DNA of 8,214 nt from Piscirickettsiaceae bacterium (GCA_018646825.1 JABGUA010000092.1:1-8214); one strand, 5' to 3'; shown: positions 1 through 6,495, numbered from the stretch's first letter. Notes: generated by a model from the letters alone, not told the origin. Translations and numbers: made by a program.

Positions 1-1
1 A

Positions 2-670
2 GCTTTACGGGCCGTTTTCGGTTTTGTTGTCTTGAGCTTGTTAATCGTGTTGCCATTTCGTTGGCTTAACCCGCCGATTACCATGGTAATGGCTGACCGC
101 TGGCTAGCAGCAACCAGTGATAATTTTGAAATAAAGCAACGTTGGTTGACTTGGGAGAAGATCCCTAAACAAGCTGCATTGGCCGTAGTGACGTCTGAAG
201 ATCAACTTTTCCCAATTCATTCCGGCTTTGATTTTAAGGCTATCTTTGGTGTATTGAAATCAGCTGGCAGTGGCAATGGTCAATTACGTGGAGCAAGTAC
301 GATTAGCCAGCAAGTGGCGCGTAATGTTTATTTATGGACGGGGCGTAGTTGGTTTCGTAAGGGGCTTGAAGTCTGGTTTACCCTTTTAATTGAGTTAACT
401 TGGGGTAAGCAACGCATATTAGAAGTGTATTTGAATGTCGCCGAATGGGGGCGGGGTGTTTTTGGCATAGAGTCCGCCAGTCTTTATCATTTTGGGAAAT
501 CAGCCAAACGGATGAGCCCGATGCAAAGCGCTTTATTGGCATCGACTTTGCCAAGTCCATTGAAATATAACCCTGCAAGGCCTGCACAACATCTAAGTGA
601 TAGAGCGATTTGGAATCTTGAACAACAGGCAAGCTTAGGCGGTGTTCTGTGGTTGGCGCCTTTGAATTAA
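2..670 (+). CDS. mtgA: Monofunctional peptidoglycan glycosyltransferase MtgA (5' end outside window)
   Basis: This enzyme (GT51 family) polymerises lipid II into glycan strands at the periplasmic face of the inner membrane and has no transpeptidase domain. The frame is open from base 2, so the start lies upstream; the TTG at 32 is inside the membrane anchor (FGFVVLSLLIVLPF) and is not a good start. The visible 222 residues compare with about 240 in E. coli MtgA, so roughly 20 are missing. GT51 motifs appear in order: SEDQLFPIHSGFD with the catalytic Glu codon at 197-199, then GASTISQQVARN, RKGLEVW, KQRILEVYLNVAEWG and PSPLKYNPARP near the C-terminus. The reading frame is intact to a TAA stop. 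No strong terminator follows. The family call is secure; the exact N-terminus cannot be seen. Confidence 0.95.
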   Translation, partial: ALRAVFGFVVLSLLIVLPFRWLNPPITMVMADRWLAATSDNFEIKQRWLTWEKIPKQAALAVVTSEDQLFPIHSGFDFKAIFGVLKSAGSGNGQLRGASTISQQVARNVYLWTGRSWFRKGLEVWFTLLIELTWGKQRILEVYLNVAEWGRGVFGIESASLYHFGKSAKRMSPMQSALLASTLPSPLKYNPARPAQHLSDRAIWNLEQQASLGGVLWLAPLN

Positions 671-749
671 GTCCTTTTGAGCAATAAAATGATGTTAGGC
701 AGTTAGTCAGTGTGAATTATTGTACTCACTTTATTGTCCATTAATTAGC

Positions 750-755
750 TATAAT
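750..755 (+). promoter_or_regulatory. Candidate -10 box upstream of the DUF411 gene
   Basis: A perfect TATAAT hexamer lies 50 bp before the chosen ATG at 806, in the gap after mtgA. The -35 region at a 16-17 bp spacing (around 727-733, CACTTTA) is a poor match, and there is no extended TG. It would allow the DUF411 and reductase genes to be transcribed separately from mtgA. Inferred from sequence only. Confidence 0.4.
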
Positions 756-805
756 AGCGGCCTTTGTTAGGCTCGCCAACATCAATATTAAAATTAGGAA
801 TCGCA

Positions 806-1357
806 ATGAAAGCACATTACGCAACTGGGTTAAAACAACGAGGCGCAACCATTATCTATGTGGTGTTGGCGATTATCATTTTGTCTGCATCTGCTGGCGT
901 GTTGTTTTTTAAGATCAAACAGCCGCCTCAAGTAGCTCAAGAAATGAAGATGTCGACAGTAGCTCCGTTAGCAGTGGCTGATTTGCCAGAAGTCACAGTT
1001 TATAAATCAGCGACCTGTGGCTGTTGCAGCAAATGGGTAACGCATTTGGAAAATGAAGGGTTCAAAGTTGTGGCGCATAACCGTGAAGATATGAATACGG
1101 TTAAACAAGACGCAGGTTTACAGCCTCAGCTCGCTTCTTGTCACACCGCGTTTGTCGATGGCTATGTCATTGAAGGGCATGTGCCTGCTAGTGACATTAA
1201 ACGTTTATTGACTGAAAAACCGACGATCTTAGGTTTGACTGCACCGGGTATGCCACAAAAATCACCAGGTATGCAGCCAGAAGGCATGGCCCCACAAGGC
1301 TACGATGTGTTGGCTTTTGATAAAGCAGGTGAAACTCACGTTTTTAATCGCTATTAA
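806..1357 (+). CDS. DUF411 family, membrane-anchored periplasmic metal-binding-like protein
   Basis: The ATG at 806 was chosen because AGGA (796-799) lies 6 bases before it; the frame is open back to a TTG at 764 that has no such site. The 183-residue product begins with a short positive stretch (KQR) and one hydrophobic helix at about residues 14-35, so it is probably an inner-membrane-anchored protein facing the periplasm. The DUF411 domain covers about residues 62-183: TVYKSATCGCC (Cys71, Cys73, Cys74), SCHTAF (Cys112, His113), EGHVPASDI, GLTAPGMP and KSPGM, and a final YDVLAF strand. The fold is thioredoxin-like, and family members often sit with copper-resistance genes, but no copper gene is seen here, so a copper role is only inferred. 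The gene is 26 bp upstream of the reductase gene, possibly in one transcript. Confidence 0.9.
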   Translation: MKAHYATGLKQRGATIIYVVLAIIILSASAGVLFFKIKQPPQVAQEMKMSTVAPLAVADLPEVTVYKSATCGCCSKWVTHLENEGFKVVAHNREDMNTVKQDAGLQPQLASCHTAFVDGYVIEGHVPASDIKRLLTEKPTILGLTAPGMPQKSPGMQPEGMAPQGYDVLAFDKAGETHVFNRY

Positions 1358-1383
1358 TTCTTTGTCTATTTTGAGACTGGGTT

Positions 1384-1911
1384 ATGAACAGTGTTTATAT
1401 TGCAATCAGCTTGGATGGCTACATAGCAACGCCAGAAGATGGGCTCGAGTGGCTTAATACTTTCCCTAACCCTTCAGATAGTGATTATGGCTATCATGAA
1501 TTTATGGATAGGGTTGATGCCTTGGTTATGGGGCGTAAGACGTTCGATATCGTGTCGGCTTTTGATCCTTGGCCTTACACAAAAAAAGTTTTTGTTTTAA
1601 GCCGTAGCTTGAAGGAAGTGCCTGCAGTCTTAGTAGACCAAGTTGAGATAGTGACTGGCGATATCAGTGCGGTCGTTAAGAAGATTAATAGGCAAGGATA
1701 TAACACGCTTTATATCGATGGCGGCCAGACCATTCAAGCTTTTCTGAAAAAGAACCTGATTGATGAGCTGATTATTTCAAAACTTCCCATTATTTTGGGT
1801 GAAGGTATTCCACTCTTTACACCACAAGACCTGTCTATTAAGTTTGAACACTGTTCAACAGAAGTTTTTGAGGGTGGATTGGTCAAGAGCCATTATAAGA
1901 AGCTGAAGTAG
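1384..1911 (+). CDS. Dihydrofolate reductase family (RibD C-terminal-like) oxidoreductase
   Basis: The 175-residue product has the DHFR/RibD-C fold signatures of small stand-alone proteins like Bacillus YyaP/YwjB: SLDGYIA at residues 9-15, VMGRKTFD at 48-55, WPYTKKVFVLSRS at 63-75, LYIDGGQTIQAFL at 109-121 with the glycine pair of the NADPH-binding region, and the LPIILGEGIPLF block at 134-145. Such proteins are presumed NADPH-dependent reductases, but the substrate is generally unknown, so a true folate role should not be assumed. It is cytoplasmic, with no signal or membrane segment. A weak GAG (1373-1375) precedes the ATG by 8 bases. Being 26 bp after the DUF411 gene on the same strand, it may share its promoter. 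Confidence 0.9.
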   Translation: MNSVYIAISLDGYIATPEDGLEWLNTFPNPSDSDYGYHEFMDRVDALVMGRKTFDIVSAFDPWPYTKKVFVLSRSLKEVPAVLVDQVEIVTGDISAVVKKINRQGYNTLYIDGGQTIQAFLKKNLIDELIISKLPIILGEGIPLFTPQDLSIKFEHCSTEVFEGGLVKSHYKKLK

Positions 1912-1992
1912 AACATAAGCGTCAGGCAAGGAATGATGGGTTTTTACAGACTATTTTGATAAAGGCAGCTTCCTGAGTGAAGTAGTTTTCAA

Positions 1993-2082
1993 AGCTTAGC
2001 AAAATAAATAAGCGTTTAAAAGTCACAGTCTGGAGTCTGGTTAGTGCCAGAAGAGGTCATTGGTTTAACGCTTTACTAAGCT
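1993..2082. repeat. Long imperfect nested inverted repeat in a gene-free gap
   Basis: The gap 1912-2183 contains no credible gene. Within it, AGCTTAG (1993-1999) is matched by CTAAGCT (2076-2082); inside that, AGCGTTTAAA (2011-2020) is matched with one gap by TTTAACGCT (2064-2072); at the centre TCTGG (2036-2040) pairs with CCAGA (2047-2051) around a 6-base loop. The left arm has about 8 extra AT-rich bases. A tandem AGTCTGG pair occupies 2027-2040. The structure lies between two convergent genes, so a termination or mRNA-end role is possible, but there is no U-tract. A remnant of a small mobile element is the alternative. Confidence 0.4.
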
Positions 2083-2101
2083 GTGTTACACCGTACCAAT
2101 A

Positions 2102-2128
2102 AATCAATCGAGCCTGATCCCATTGATT
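2102..2128. repeat. Short inverted repeat AATCAAT/ATTGATT
   Basis: AATCAAT at 2102-2108 and ATTGATT at 2122-2128 form a perfect 7-bp dyad with a 13-base loop, just right of the larger nested repeat in the same convergent intergenic gap. The stem is AT-rich and no U-tract follows on either strand. The function is unknown and it may be chance. Confidence 0.3.
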
Positions 2129-2169
2129 ATGCGTACTTTAGGGGCCGGGTTATAAGGTTGTAAAAGAGA

Positions 2170-2185
2170 AATTCCCTCAGGAATT
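2170..2185 (-). terminator. Possible weak terminator hairpin at the end of the LysR-type gene
   Basis: AATTCC (2170-2175) and GGAATT (2180-2185) form a 6-bp stem with a 4-base loop that overlaps the stop codon of the LysR-type gene. Read on the - strand it is followed by TCTCTTTTAC, only a partial U-rich tail. The stem is short and only one third GC, so intrinsic termination is uncertain. Confidence 0.3.
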
Positions 2186-3074
2186 ATTTTGTTAACTCCT
2201 CAGCTAGAAAATCAAAGACAATTCTGATGCGTTGACTGGTGTGTAATTCTCGGTGAGTGGTTAGCCAAACCGGGTAGGTCTGTGAATAGACAGATGATTT
2301 CAAGACTTGTTCGATATTATTTGTAAGTGCGGCTGTATGGCTATCCAAAATTCCTATTCCTAGTCCTTGGCTAATCATCTCATTGATGACGGTACCACTG
2401 TTTACGATATATTTAATATTTGATATGGACAGAGGTAGGCCAAAAGAGTTATATATTGCAACCGAACGCTCTGGACTTTCATGGCCTATGAATACAGCAT
2501 CTAGTAAGTCATTTTTAAATTCTGGACGTCCATATTCATCAAGGTAACAAGGCGAAGCATATAAATTAGCAGTTTGATCTCTTATGTACTTTGTTATCAG
2601 ATCGGATTGTTGTGGCTCTACATGACGAATAGCAATATCGGCTTCTCGACGTAATAAGTCTTTCATATCATTTGAAGCTTGAACCTCAATACGAATCCCT
2701 GGTGCAATTGAACCTAGCTTCTTTAATAGCGGTGGCAGTTGATATGTTGCCATGGCGTCACTAGCCGTAATGCATACATCGCCTTCAATAGTTTGAGATT
2801 GCCCAGAAGCGGTCAATATCACTCGGTTAGCTGATTCCTGCATATTACGAACATGAACAAGCAGCTCAATGCCTGACTGTGTTAAAGATAAAGAACGATG
2901 TCCTCGCTCAAATAATATGACACCGAGAGATTCTTCCAACATTGAAATTTGCCGACTAATAGTTGGTTGCGTTAGCCCAAGTTGACGTCCCGCAGCCGAC
3001 AATGAACCTGTCTCAAAAGCGGTTAAAAATGATTTTGCTTGATTCCAATTGAAAGATTCTGATTTCCAGTTCAT
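2184..3074 (-). CDS. LysR-type transcriptional regulator
   Basis: The product is 296 residues, the normal length for the family. A winged helix-turn-helix occupies about residues 10-70 (AFETGSLSAAGRQLGLTQPTISRQISMLE, then LFERGHRSLSLTQSG), followed by a linker helix and a periplasmic-binding-protein-like effector domain from about residue 97 (EGDVCITASDAMATYQLPP; LRREADIAIRH at about 146-156). The effector is not predictable. The ATG at 3074 is the only usable start before the DNA-binding domain and has no recognisable ribosome-binding site. The gene is divergent from the DUF2306 membrane-protein gene, and the shared gap carries a T-N11-A palindrome, so autorepression together with control of that neighbour is the simplest reading (inference). 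Confidence 0.93.
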   Translation of the reverse strand: MNWKSESFNWNQAKSFLTAFETGSLSAAGRQLGLTQPTISRQISMLEESLGVILFERGHRSLSLTQSGIELLVHVRNMQESANRVILTASGQSQTIEGDVCITASDAMATYQLPPLLKKLGSIAPGIRIEVQASNDMKDLLRREADIAIRHVEPQQSDLITKYIRDQTANLYASPCYLDEYGRPEFKNDLLDAVFIGHESPERSVAIYNSFGLPLSISNIKYIVNSGTVINEMISQGLGIGILDSHTAALTNNIEQVLKSSVYSQTYPVWLTTHRELHTSQRIRIVFDFLAEELTK

Positions 3075-3081
3075 GCATTTT

Positions 3082-3109
3082 AGTATATCTGATATAAGGT
3101 TTTTGGCAA
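3082..3109 (-). promoter_or_regulatory. Candidate promoter of the LysR-type gene
   Basis: On the - strand, TTGCCA (3109-3104) and TATACT (3087-3082) each match the sigma-70 consensus at 5 of 6 positions and are 16 bp apart. The predicted start of transcription falls at about 3075, immediately before the ATG at 3074, which would leave almost no leader. The -10 box overlaps the palindrome at 3084-3096, as expected for negative autoregulation. Confidence 0.45.
3084..3096. promoter_or_regulatory. Candidate LysR-family operator (T-N11-A palindrome)
   Basis: TATATC-T-GATATA is a perfect 13-bp dyad with one central base, matching the T-N11-A form of LysR-type operators. It lies between the divergent LysR-type and DUF2306 genes, overlaps the candidate -10 box of the regulator, and would sit near -54 relative to the candidate start site of the DUF2306 gene. 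It is AT-rich, so chance occurrence is possible, but the position is apt. Confidence 0.5.
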
Positions 3110-3137
3110 TTGACGTTGAAAATATGAATAGTACATT
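3110..3137 (+). promoter_or_regulatory. Candidate promoter of the DUF2306 gene
   Basis: TTGACG (3110-3115, 5 of 6 to consensus) and TACATT (3132-3137, 4 of 6) are separated by 16 bp, giving a predicted transcript start near 3144. This is back-to-back with the candidate LysR-gene promoter. It would place the ATG at 3124 outside the transcript, which supports translation from the ATG at 3166. The weak -10 fits a promoter that needs an activator. Confidence 0.35.
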
Positions 3138-3165
3138 AGTAGCTTATTTTCTTGGGTATCGATTA

Positions 3166-3834
3166 ATGAATCATTTAAATAAGACAGAATGGCTTGTATT
3201 GCTTGGGTTACTTCTACTCAGCACCATTCCCTCACTTGGAATAATTAGATTAATCGAGTTGTTAAATGTCGATTTAAATATTATGCCCGCTAATCCAAGG
3301 ATTGAAGTAGAACCTATGCCAGCTGTATTTCATATTATCAGTTCCATAACGTATTGTATTTTCGGTGCCTTTCAATTTCTTCCTAATATGCGTAGTTACT
3401 ATCCTATATGGCATAAAGTCAGTGGAAGAGTGTTAGTTTTAACTGGTGTTATTTCAGCGTCTTCCGGCTTATGGATGACGCATTATTATGCTTTCCCAGT
3501 CAGCCTTCAAGGTAACCTTCTTTATCTCGTGAGGATAACGGTAGGTCTCTTAATGCTCATGTTTATTTTACTTGGGCTGTTTTTTATTTTAAAAAATAAA
3601 ATTCCTCAGCACCAAGAGTGCATGATTCGTGCTTATGCCATTGGTCAAGGAGCAGGAACTCAGAGTATTATATTTGTTATTTGGATGATGATATTTGATG
3701 AGCCTAATGGTTTTACACGTGACGTACTGATGGCGACTGCTTGGGTTGTAAATTTAGCTTTAGCTGAGTGGGTTATAAACAGGGTTAAGTTGACATCAAG
3801 AACGGTTATTAAGACAAATTACAAAGCTATGTAG
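3166..3834 (+). CDS. DUF2306 family multi-pass membrane protein
   Basis: This is a 222-residue inner-membrane protein of unknown function. About six hydrophobic segments are visible: LVLLGLLLLSTIPSLGII near the start, FHIISSITYCIFGAFQFLP, GRVLVLTGVISASSGLW, LVRITVGLLMLMFILLGLFF, a segment ending SIIFVIWMMIF, and LMATAWVVNLALAEWVI. Typical DUF2306 features are a His in the second helix, a QF-P-x-x-R turn (FQFLPNMR), a following HKVSGRV, and the cytoplasmic HQECMIRAYAIGQGAG before the fifth helix. I chose ATG 3166 because it leaves a short N-terminus before helix 1 and lies inside the predicted transcript; ATG 3124 would add 14 residues and cannot be excluded. No enzymatic role is established. 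It is probably controlled by the divergent LysR-type gene. Confidence 0.82.
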   Translation: MNHLNKTEWLVLLGLLLLSTIPSLGIIRLIELLNVDLNIMPANPRIEVEPMPAVFHIISSITYCIFGAFQFLPNMRSYYPIWHKVSGRVLVLTGVISASSGLWMTHYYAFPVSLQGNLLYLVRITVGLLMLMFILLGLFFILKNKIPQHQECMIRAYAIGQGAGTQSIIFVIWMMIFDEPNGFTRDVLMATAWVVNLALAEWVINRVKLTSRTVIKTNYKAM

Positions 3835-3856
3835 TTATTGGTGTGAACCTCAACTA

Positions 3857-3881
3857 ATGTGAAAAAAATGGTTTTTCATAT
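3857..3881. repeat. AT-rich hairpin after the DUF2306 gene
   Basis: ATGTGAAAAA (3857-3866) pairs with TTTTTCATAT (3872-3881), a 10-bp stem with one G-U pair and a 5-base loop, 22 bp after the DUF2306 stop. There is no U-tract after the stem and the stem has very little GC, so it is at best a weak terminator or mRNA 3'-end structure. Confidence 0.3.
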
Positions 3882-3895
3882 ACGAGAAAACTATT

Positions 3896-4018
3896 ATGCT
3901 AAAAATTTATTTTGTAATTCTAACAGTTATACCCTGGTTATTAGCGAATGACTGCTTTGGGTCAAAAGCGACCTTTGAAAAGCAGGTTAACTCTCCCTTT
4001 GGCCACATACCAAATTAA
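3896..4018 (+). CDS. Possible small exported peptide (40 residues), unknown
   Basis: This short frame starts at ATG 3896 with GAG (3884-3886) 9 bases before it. It encodes 40 residues: a hydrophobic N-terminal segment (LKIYFVILTVIPWLLA) with the form of a signal peptide, then a polar tail of about 23 residues containing one Cys, ending in HIPN and TAA. The Cys lacks a proper lipobox because the residue before it is Asp. It is not recognised. It shares the reading frame of the 164-residue gene starting at 4094, separated from it by TAA and an immediately following TGA and then an open frame. It could therefore be a real small gene, or the detached signal-peptide end of a decayed larger gene. 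Confidence 0.35.
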   Translation: MLKIYFVILTVIPWLLANDCFGSKATFEKQVNSPFGHIPN

Positions 4019-4093
4019 TGAGCTTATTACTATCAGTGCTACTATAGGTATCACATATTAATTATAGAATGCACCCTTAGCCAAGTTATCAAT

Positions 4094-4588
4094 ATGAGCA
4101 TTTTAGTATTACAAATCATTATCAAGCAATGGGATAAGGGGCAACGAACACAAGAACATATTGAGCAACGGGCTGAAATACCTAATCAATATCCGATCGC
4201 TTTCCCACCGGCTTTTTATATTTTCAACAATCAATGTGTGATAGATCAGCACGGTGACGACTTGCTTGGTGATCGCCTCACTTATTCAAAAGGTTCTGAT
4301 GGCAAGATACAGTTTGATCGATTTCAAGTTTGTTTAGACAGTAAGGTGCTTGAATATATGGGGAAGGGTGATTCTGAATCGGCGTCAGGCTCTGGCAAAG
4401 ACCGTGCAACAATTGGTTCATTAGATAATAACTGGATCCAATGTCAATATGATTGGCGGTATAGCGTCTACGAAGGTGGGTTTTATTATTGGTTGTATGA
4501 AGAAATCACGGTCAATGTAATCAGTACAAGTACGTTAAACGAAAACGTATTTTTAAATGCTAACCCTGCGATTGTTTTTACTAAATAG
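4094..4588 (+). CDS. Hypothetical protein, 164 residues
   Basis: I do not recognise this product. The ATG at 4094 is the first usable start after the TGA at 4019, although the frame is open from 4022, and no clear ribosome-binding site precedes it. After a short hydrophobic start (MSILVLQIII) the protein is soluble and acidic to neutral, with a Gln/Glu-rich stretch (about residues 12-30), an aromatic/Pro-rich PIAFPPAFYIFNN, a Gly/Ser-rich linker (SESASGSGKD) and an aromatic-rich C-terminal part (NNWIQCQYDWRYSVYEGGFYYWLYEE). Three Cys are present but no known motif. Aromatic and beta-rich composition suggests an extracytoplasmic or surface role (inference). The gene converges on the alkaline phosphatase gene 76 bp away. 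It may be a truncated remnant of a longer gene starting near 3896. Confidence 0.55.
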   Translation: MSILVLQIIIKQWDKGQRTQEHIEQRAEIPNQYPIAFPPAFYIFNNQCVIDQHGDDLLGDRLTYSKGSDGKIQFDRFQVCLDSKVLEYMGKGDSESASGSGKDRATIGSLDNNWIQCQYDWRYSVYEGGFYYWLYEEITVNVISTSTLNENVFLNANPAIVFTK

Positions 4589-4664
4589 GCAAGTCCTGTA
4601 TCCATTTGGCTCTGACTTATTCTGAGTCCTTTCAAGTTGTTTCAATCATGACTATTAGTCAGGG

Positions 4665-6302
4665 TTAATGCCGAGTCCAGCCTTTACGTTTGGCGCGTTT
4701 TTCTAGTCGTGCGGCTTTGTTGATGATGTGGAAAATCGCATTTTGTTCTAATAAACCACTGACTAATGCTGAGCCGGGGCCGGTTGCATAGATTGCAACG
4801 TCTTCAGCAGCATGGGTCTCAGAGGAAAGTGGTGTAACGACTTCAGGATGGAAACCTTGGTGTGTTGTATCGACCTCTGTTAAATCTGCACGGCCATCAA
4901 AGTTGATGTCTTCATCATAAATCGTGTCACCACCAATTGGTAAGTGTTGGAAGCCTCGACCATTGGCATAACCCAATGTGGTGTAGGGCAACCCATCTGC
5001 AGCGACTGCTTCTTTTTGTTCTGAGTTACCGGCATTGTCGTTATTAATCACTTTGCCCAAGATTGGGTTGCCTCGTGTTGAATAGCCACCAATAGTGAAT
5101 ACATGACTATGATCAGCGGTAACGATGATTAATGTGTCACGCGGGTTGGTATTGTCATAAGCTGCTTTAATTGCATTGGCGAACTCAACGGTATCTTGTA
5201 ATGCACGTTTTGGATTTGTTGCATGGTGAGCATGGTCGATACGGCCAGCTTCAACATGTAATAAGAAACCATTAGGATTATTATCTAAGATATCAATGGC
5301 TTTCTTTGTCATGTCACTTAATGACGGTTCTTTGCCTGCACCTGATTCACGGTCAAGTTCATATTCCATATGGGACATAGCGAAAAGGCCTAATAAATGG
5401 TCAACCTGATTAGCTGAAATGGCATCGAATTGTGCTTTGTTCCAGACGTACTTTGCATTATTGTATTGCGATAACCATTGTGCTGTTAAATCACGGCCAT
5501 CATTGCGTTCACCACGGCCACCCTCATCTGGATCAGCGCCTTCGATACGTTCGATGAAGCTTCGCCGGCCACCACCTAATGCAACCTCTAAGCCATTTAC
5601 CCAAGGATAGTGTTCTTTGAATCTGTCAGGGAACTCTACTAATTGACGTGCGATGTCGACACAATTACCGGCATTGGAAAATTGTTTAGCGTCACGGTCA
5701 TCTTCAAAATCTCTATCCATAATGTGAGCATAAGTTGCGGCGGGAGTGGCATGCGTGATTCGGGTAGTTGAAACAACACCCGTTGACATGCCAATGATTT
5801 CAGCGAGTTCAAGTGATGTGGTGAGTTCGTTGCCTTTTTGAGAATTACAATCGCCACGCGTTGTATTTTGGTTAACACCAATAAGGCCTGCTTTGGTTTT
5901 AATGCCCGTTGTTATGGCGGTCATTGTGCCTGCTGAATCAGGTGTTTGTTGATTGGTATTGTAGGTTTTAACTAAGGCAAGATAGGGGAATTTCTCAAAG
6001 AACAGTTCGTGTTCCTCGCCCTTTAAACCAAGCTGTTGACCTTGGTAGATACGGGCAGCCGTTTGGGTTGAGATACCCATACCATCGCCAACAAAAATGA
6101 TGACATTTTTGGCCCGTTGTCTTGCATTATATGCGGCTTGTTGTGCATTTTTTAGGTTTTCCTCTATCGCTTTTTGACCTTCTTGATACCATTCATCTAC
6201 ATTTTGTGGGCTTGTTAATTTATTGTCGGCGTATACGGTTAGTGTTGTACTTAAGAGTAAGGTAGTACAAATCGCCAAGTAATGGCCTTTGTTAGGCTTC
6301 AT
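4665..6302 (-). CDS. phoA: Alkaline phosphatase, PhoA family, periplasmic or secreted
   Basis: This 545-residue metalloenzyme hydrolyses phosphate monoesters outside the cytoplasm to release phosphate. A signal peptide ends near Ala25 (TLTVYA/DN). Active-site residues, counted from the ATG: Asp73 (FVGDGMG), the PDSAG nucleophile Ser123, Thr186 (HATPAAT), Arg197 at the place of E. coli Arg166, EAGRIDHAHH with Glu351, Asp356 and His360, TADHSH with Asp397 and His398, and SETHAAEDV with His497. His184 and His357 replace E. coli Asp153 and Lys328. A long insertion before His497 holds an EF-hand-like loop (465-476). It is about 75 residues longer than the E. coli enzyme. I chose ATG 6302 over the TTG at 6317 because GGAGA lies 8 bases upstream and the TTG would use part of it. 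No good PhoB box is seen, so phosphate control is presumed, not shown. Confidence 0.95.
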   Translation of the reverse strand: MKPNKGHYLAICTTLLLSTTLTVYADNKLTSPQNVDEWYQEGQKAIEENLKNAQQAAYNARQRAKNVIIFVGDGMGISTQTAARIYQGQQLGLKGEEHELFFEKFPYLALVKTYNTNQQTPDSAGTMTAITTGIKTKAGLIGVNQNTTRGDCNSQKGNELTTSLELAEIIGMSTGVVSTTRITHATPAATYAHIMDRDFEDDRDAKQFSNAGNCVDIARQLVEFPDRFKEHYPWVNGLEVALGGGRRSFIERIEGADPDEGGRGERNDGRDLTAQWLSQYNNAKYVWNKAQFDAISANQVDHLLGLFAMSHMEYELDRESGAGKEPSLSDMTKKAIDILDNNPNGFLLHVEAGRIDHAHHATNPKRALQDTVEFANAIKAAYDNTNPRDTLIIVTADHSHVFTIGGYSTRGNPILGKVINNDNAGNSEQKEAVAADGLPYTTLGYANGRGFQHLPIGGDTIYDEDINFDGRADLTEVDTTHQGFHPEVVTPLSSETHAAEDVAIYATGPGSALVSGLLEQNAIFHIINKAARLEKRAKRKGWTRH

Positions 6303-6310
6303 TGTCAATT

Positions 6311-6315
6311 TCTCC
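6311..6315 (-). promoter_or_regulatory. Ribosome-binding site fixing the alkaline phosphatase start
   Basis: GGAGA on the - strand lies 8 bases before the ATG at 6302. It overlaps the upstream in-frame TTG (6317-6315), which would otherwise add five residues ahead of the signal peptide. Confidence 0.75.
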
Positions 6316-6495
6316 AAAATGTGGGGTTGGTATGGTCGTATTTATGAGCACAGCAATGATAGTAAAAGGGAATATTTTATAAGGGATTATTTTACAGGAT
6401 ATTAAGTGTGTTTGAGGCCGTGTTTTTGTTATACCAAAGTGAGAATATGATAGGCTTGGTTTTATTTATGTTTGTACGGTATCACGCTATTATTT

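Noticed and set aside
378..632. Open frame antisense to mtgA
   Set aside because: It lies entirely opposite conserved GT51 motifs and has no start signal or recognisable product.
2011..2072. Integron attC site (AGCGTTTAAA ... TTTAACGCT)
   Set aside because: The arms are palindromic but lack the required RYYYAAC at the left and GTTRRRY at the right, and no integrase or cassette series is visible.
3049..3165. Longer N-terminus of the DUF2306 protein starting opposite the regulator's first codons
   Set aside because: It would overlap the divergent regulator, and the extra residues precede the first helix without any family resemblance.
4649..4661. Palindrome TGACTA-T-TAGTCA between the orphan gene and the alkaline phosphatase gene as a terminator
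   Set aside because: It has a 6-bp stem with a 1-base centre, no workable loop and no U-tract on either strand.
5419..5881. Open frames on both strands inside the alkaline phosphatase gene
   Set aside because: They are shadows of a well-supported gene with catalytic motifs, and their translations are low-complexity with no family resemblance.
6344..6362. Possible PhoB box upstream of the alkaline phosphatase (CTATCAT then TGCTCAT on the - strand)
   Set aside because: The first half-site is close to CTGTCAT, but the second matches at only 4 of 7 positions and the spacing is 5 rather than 4, so the 11-bp periodicity is lost.
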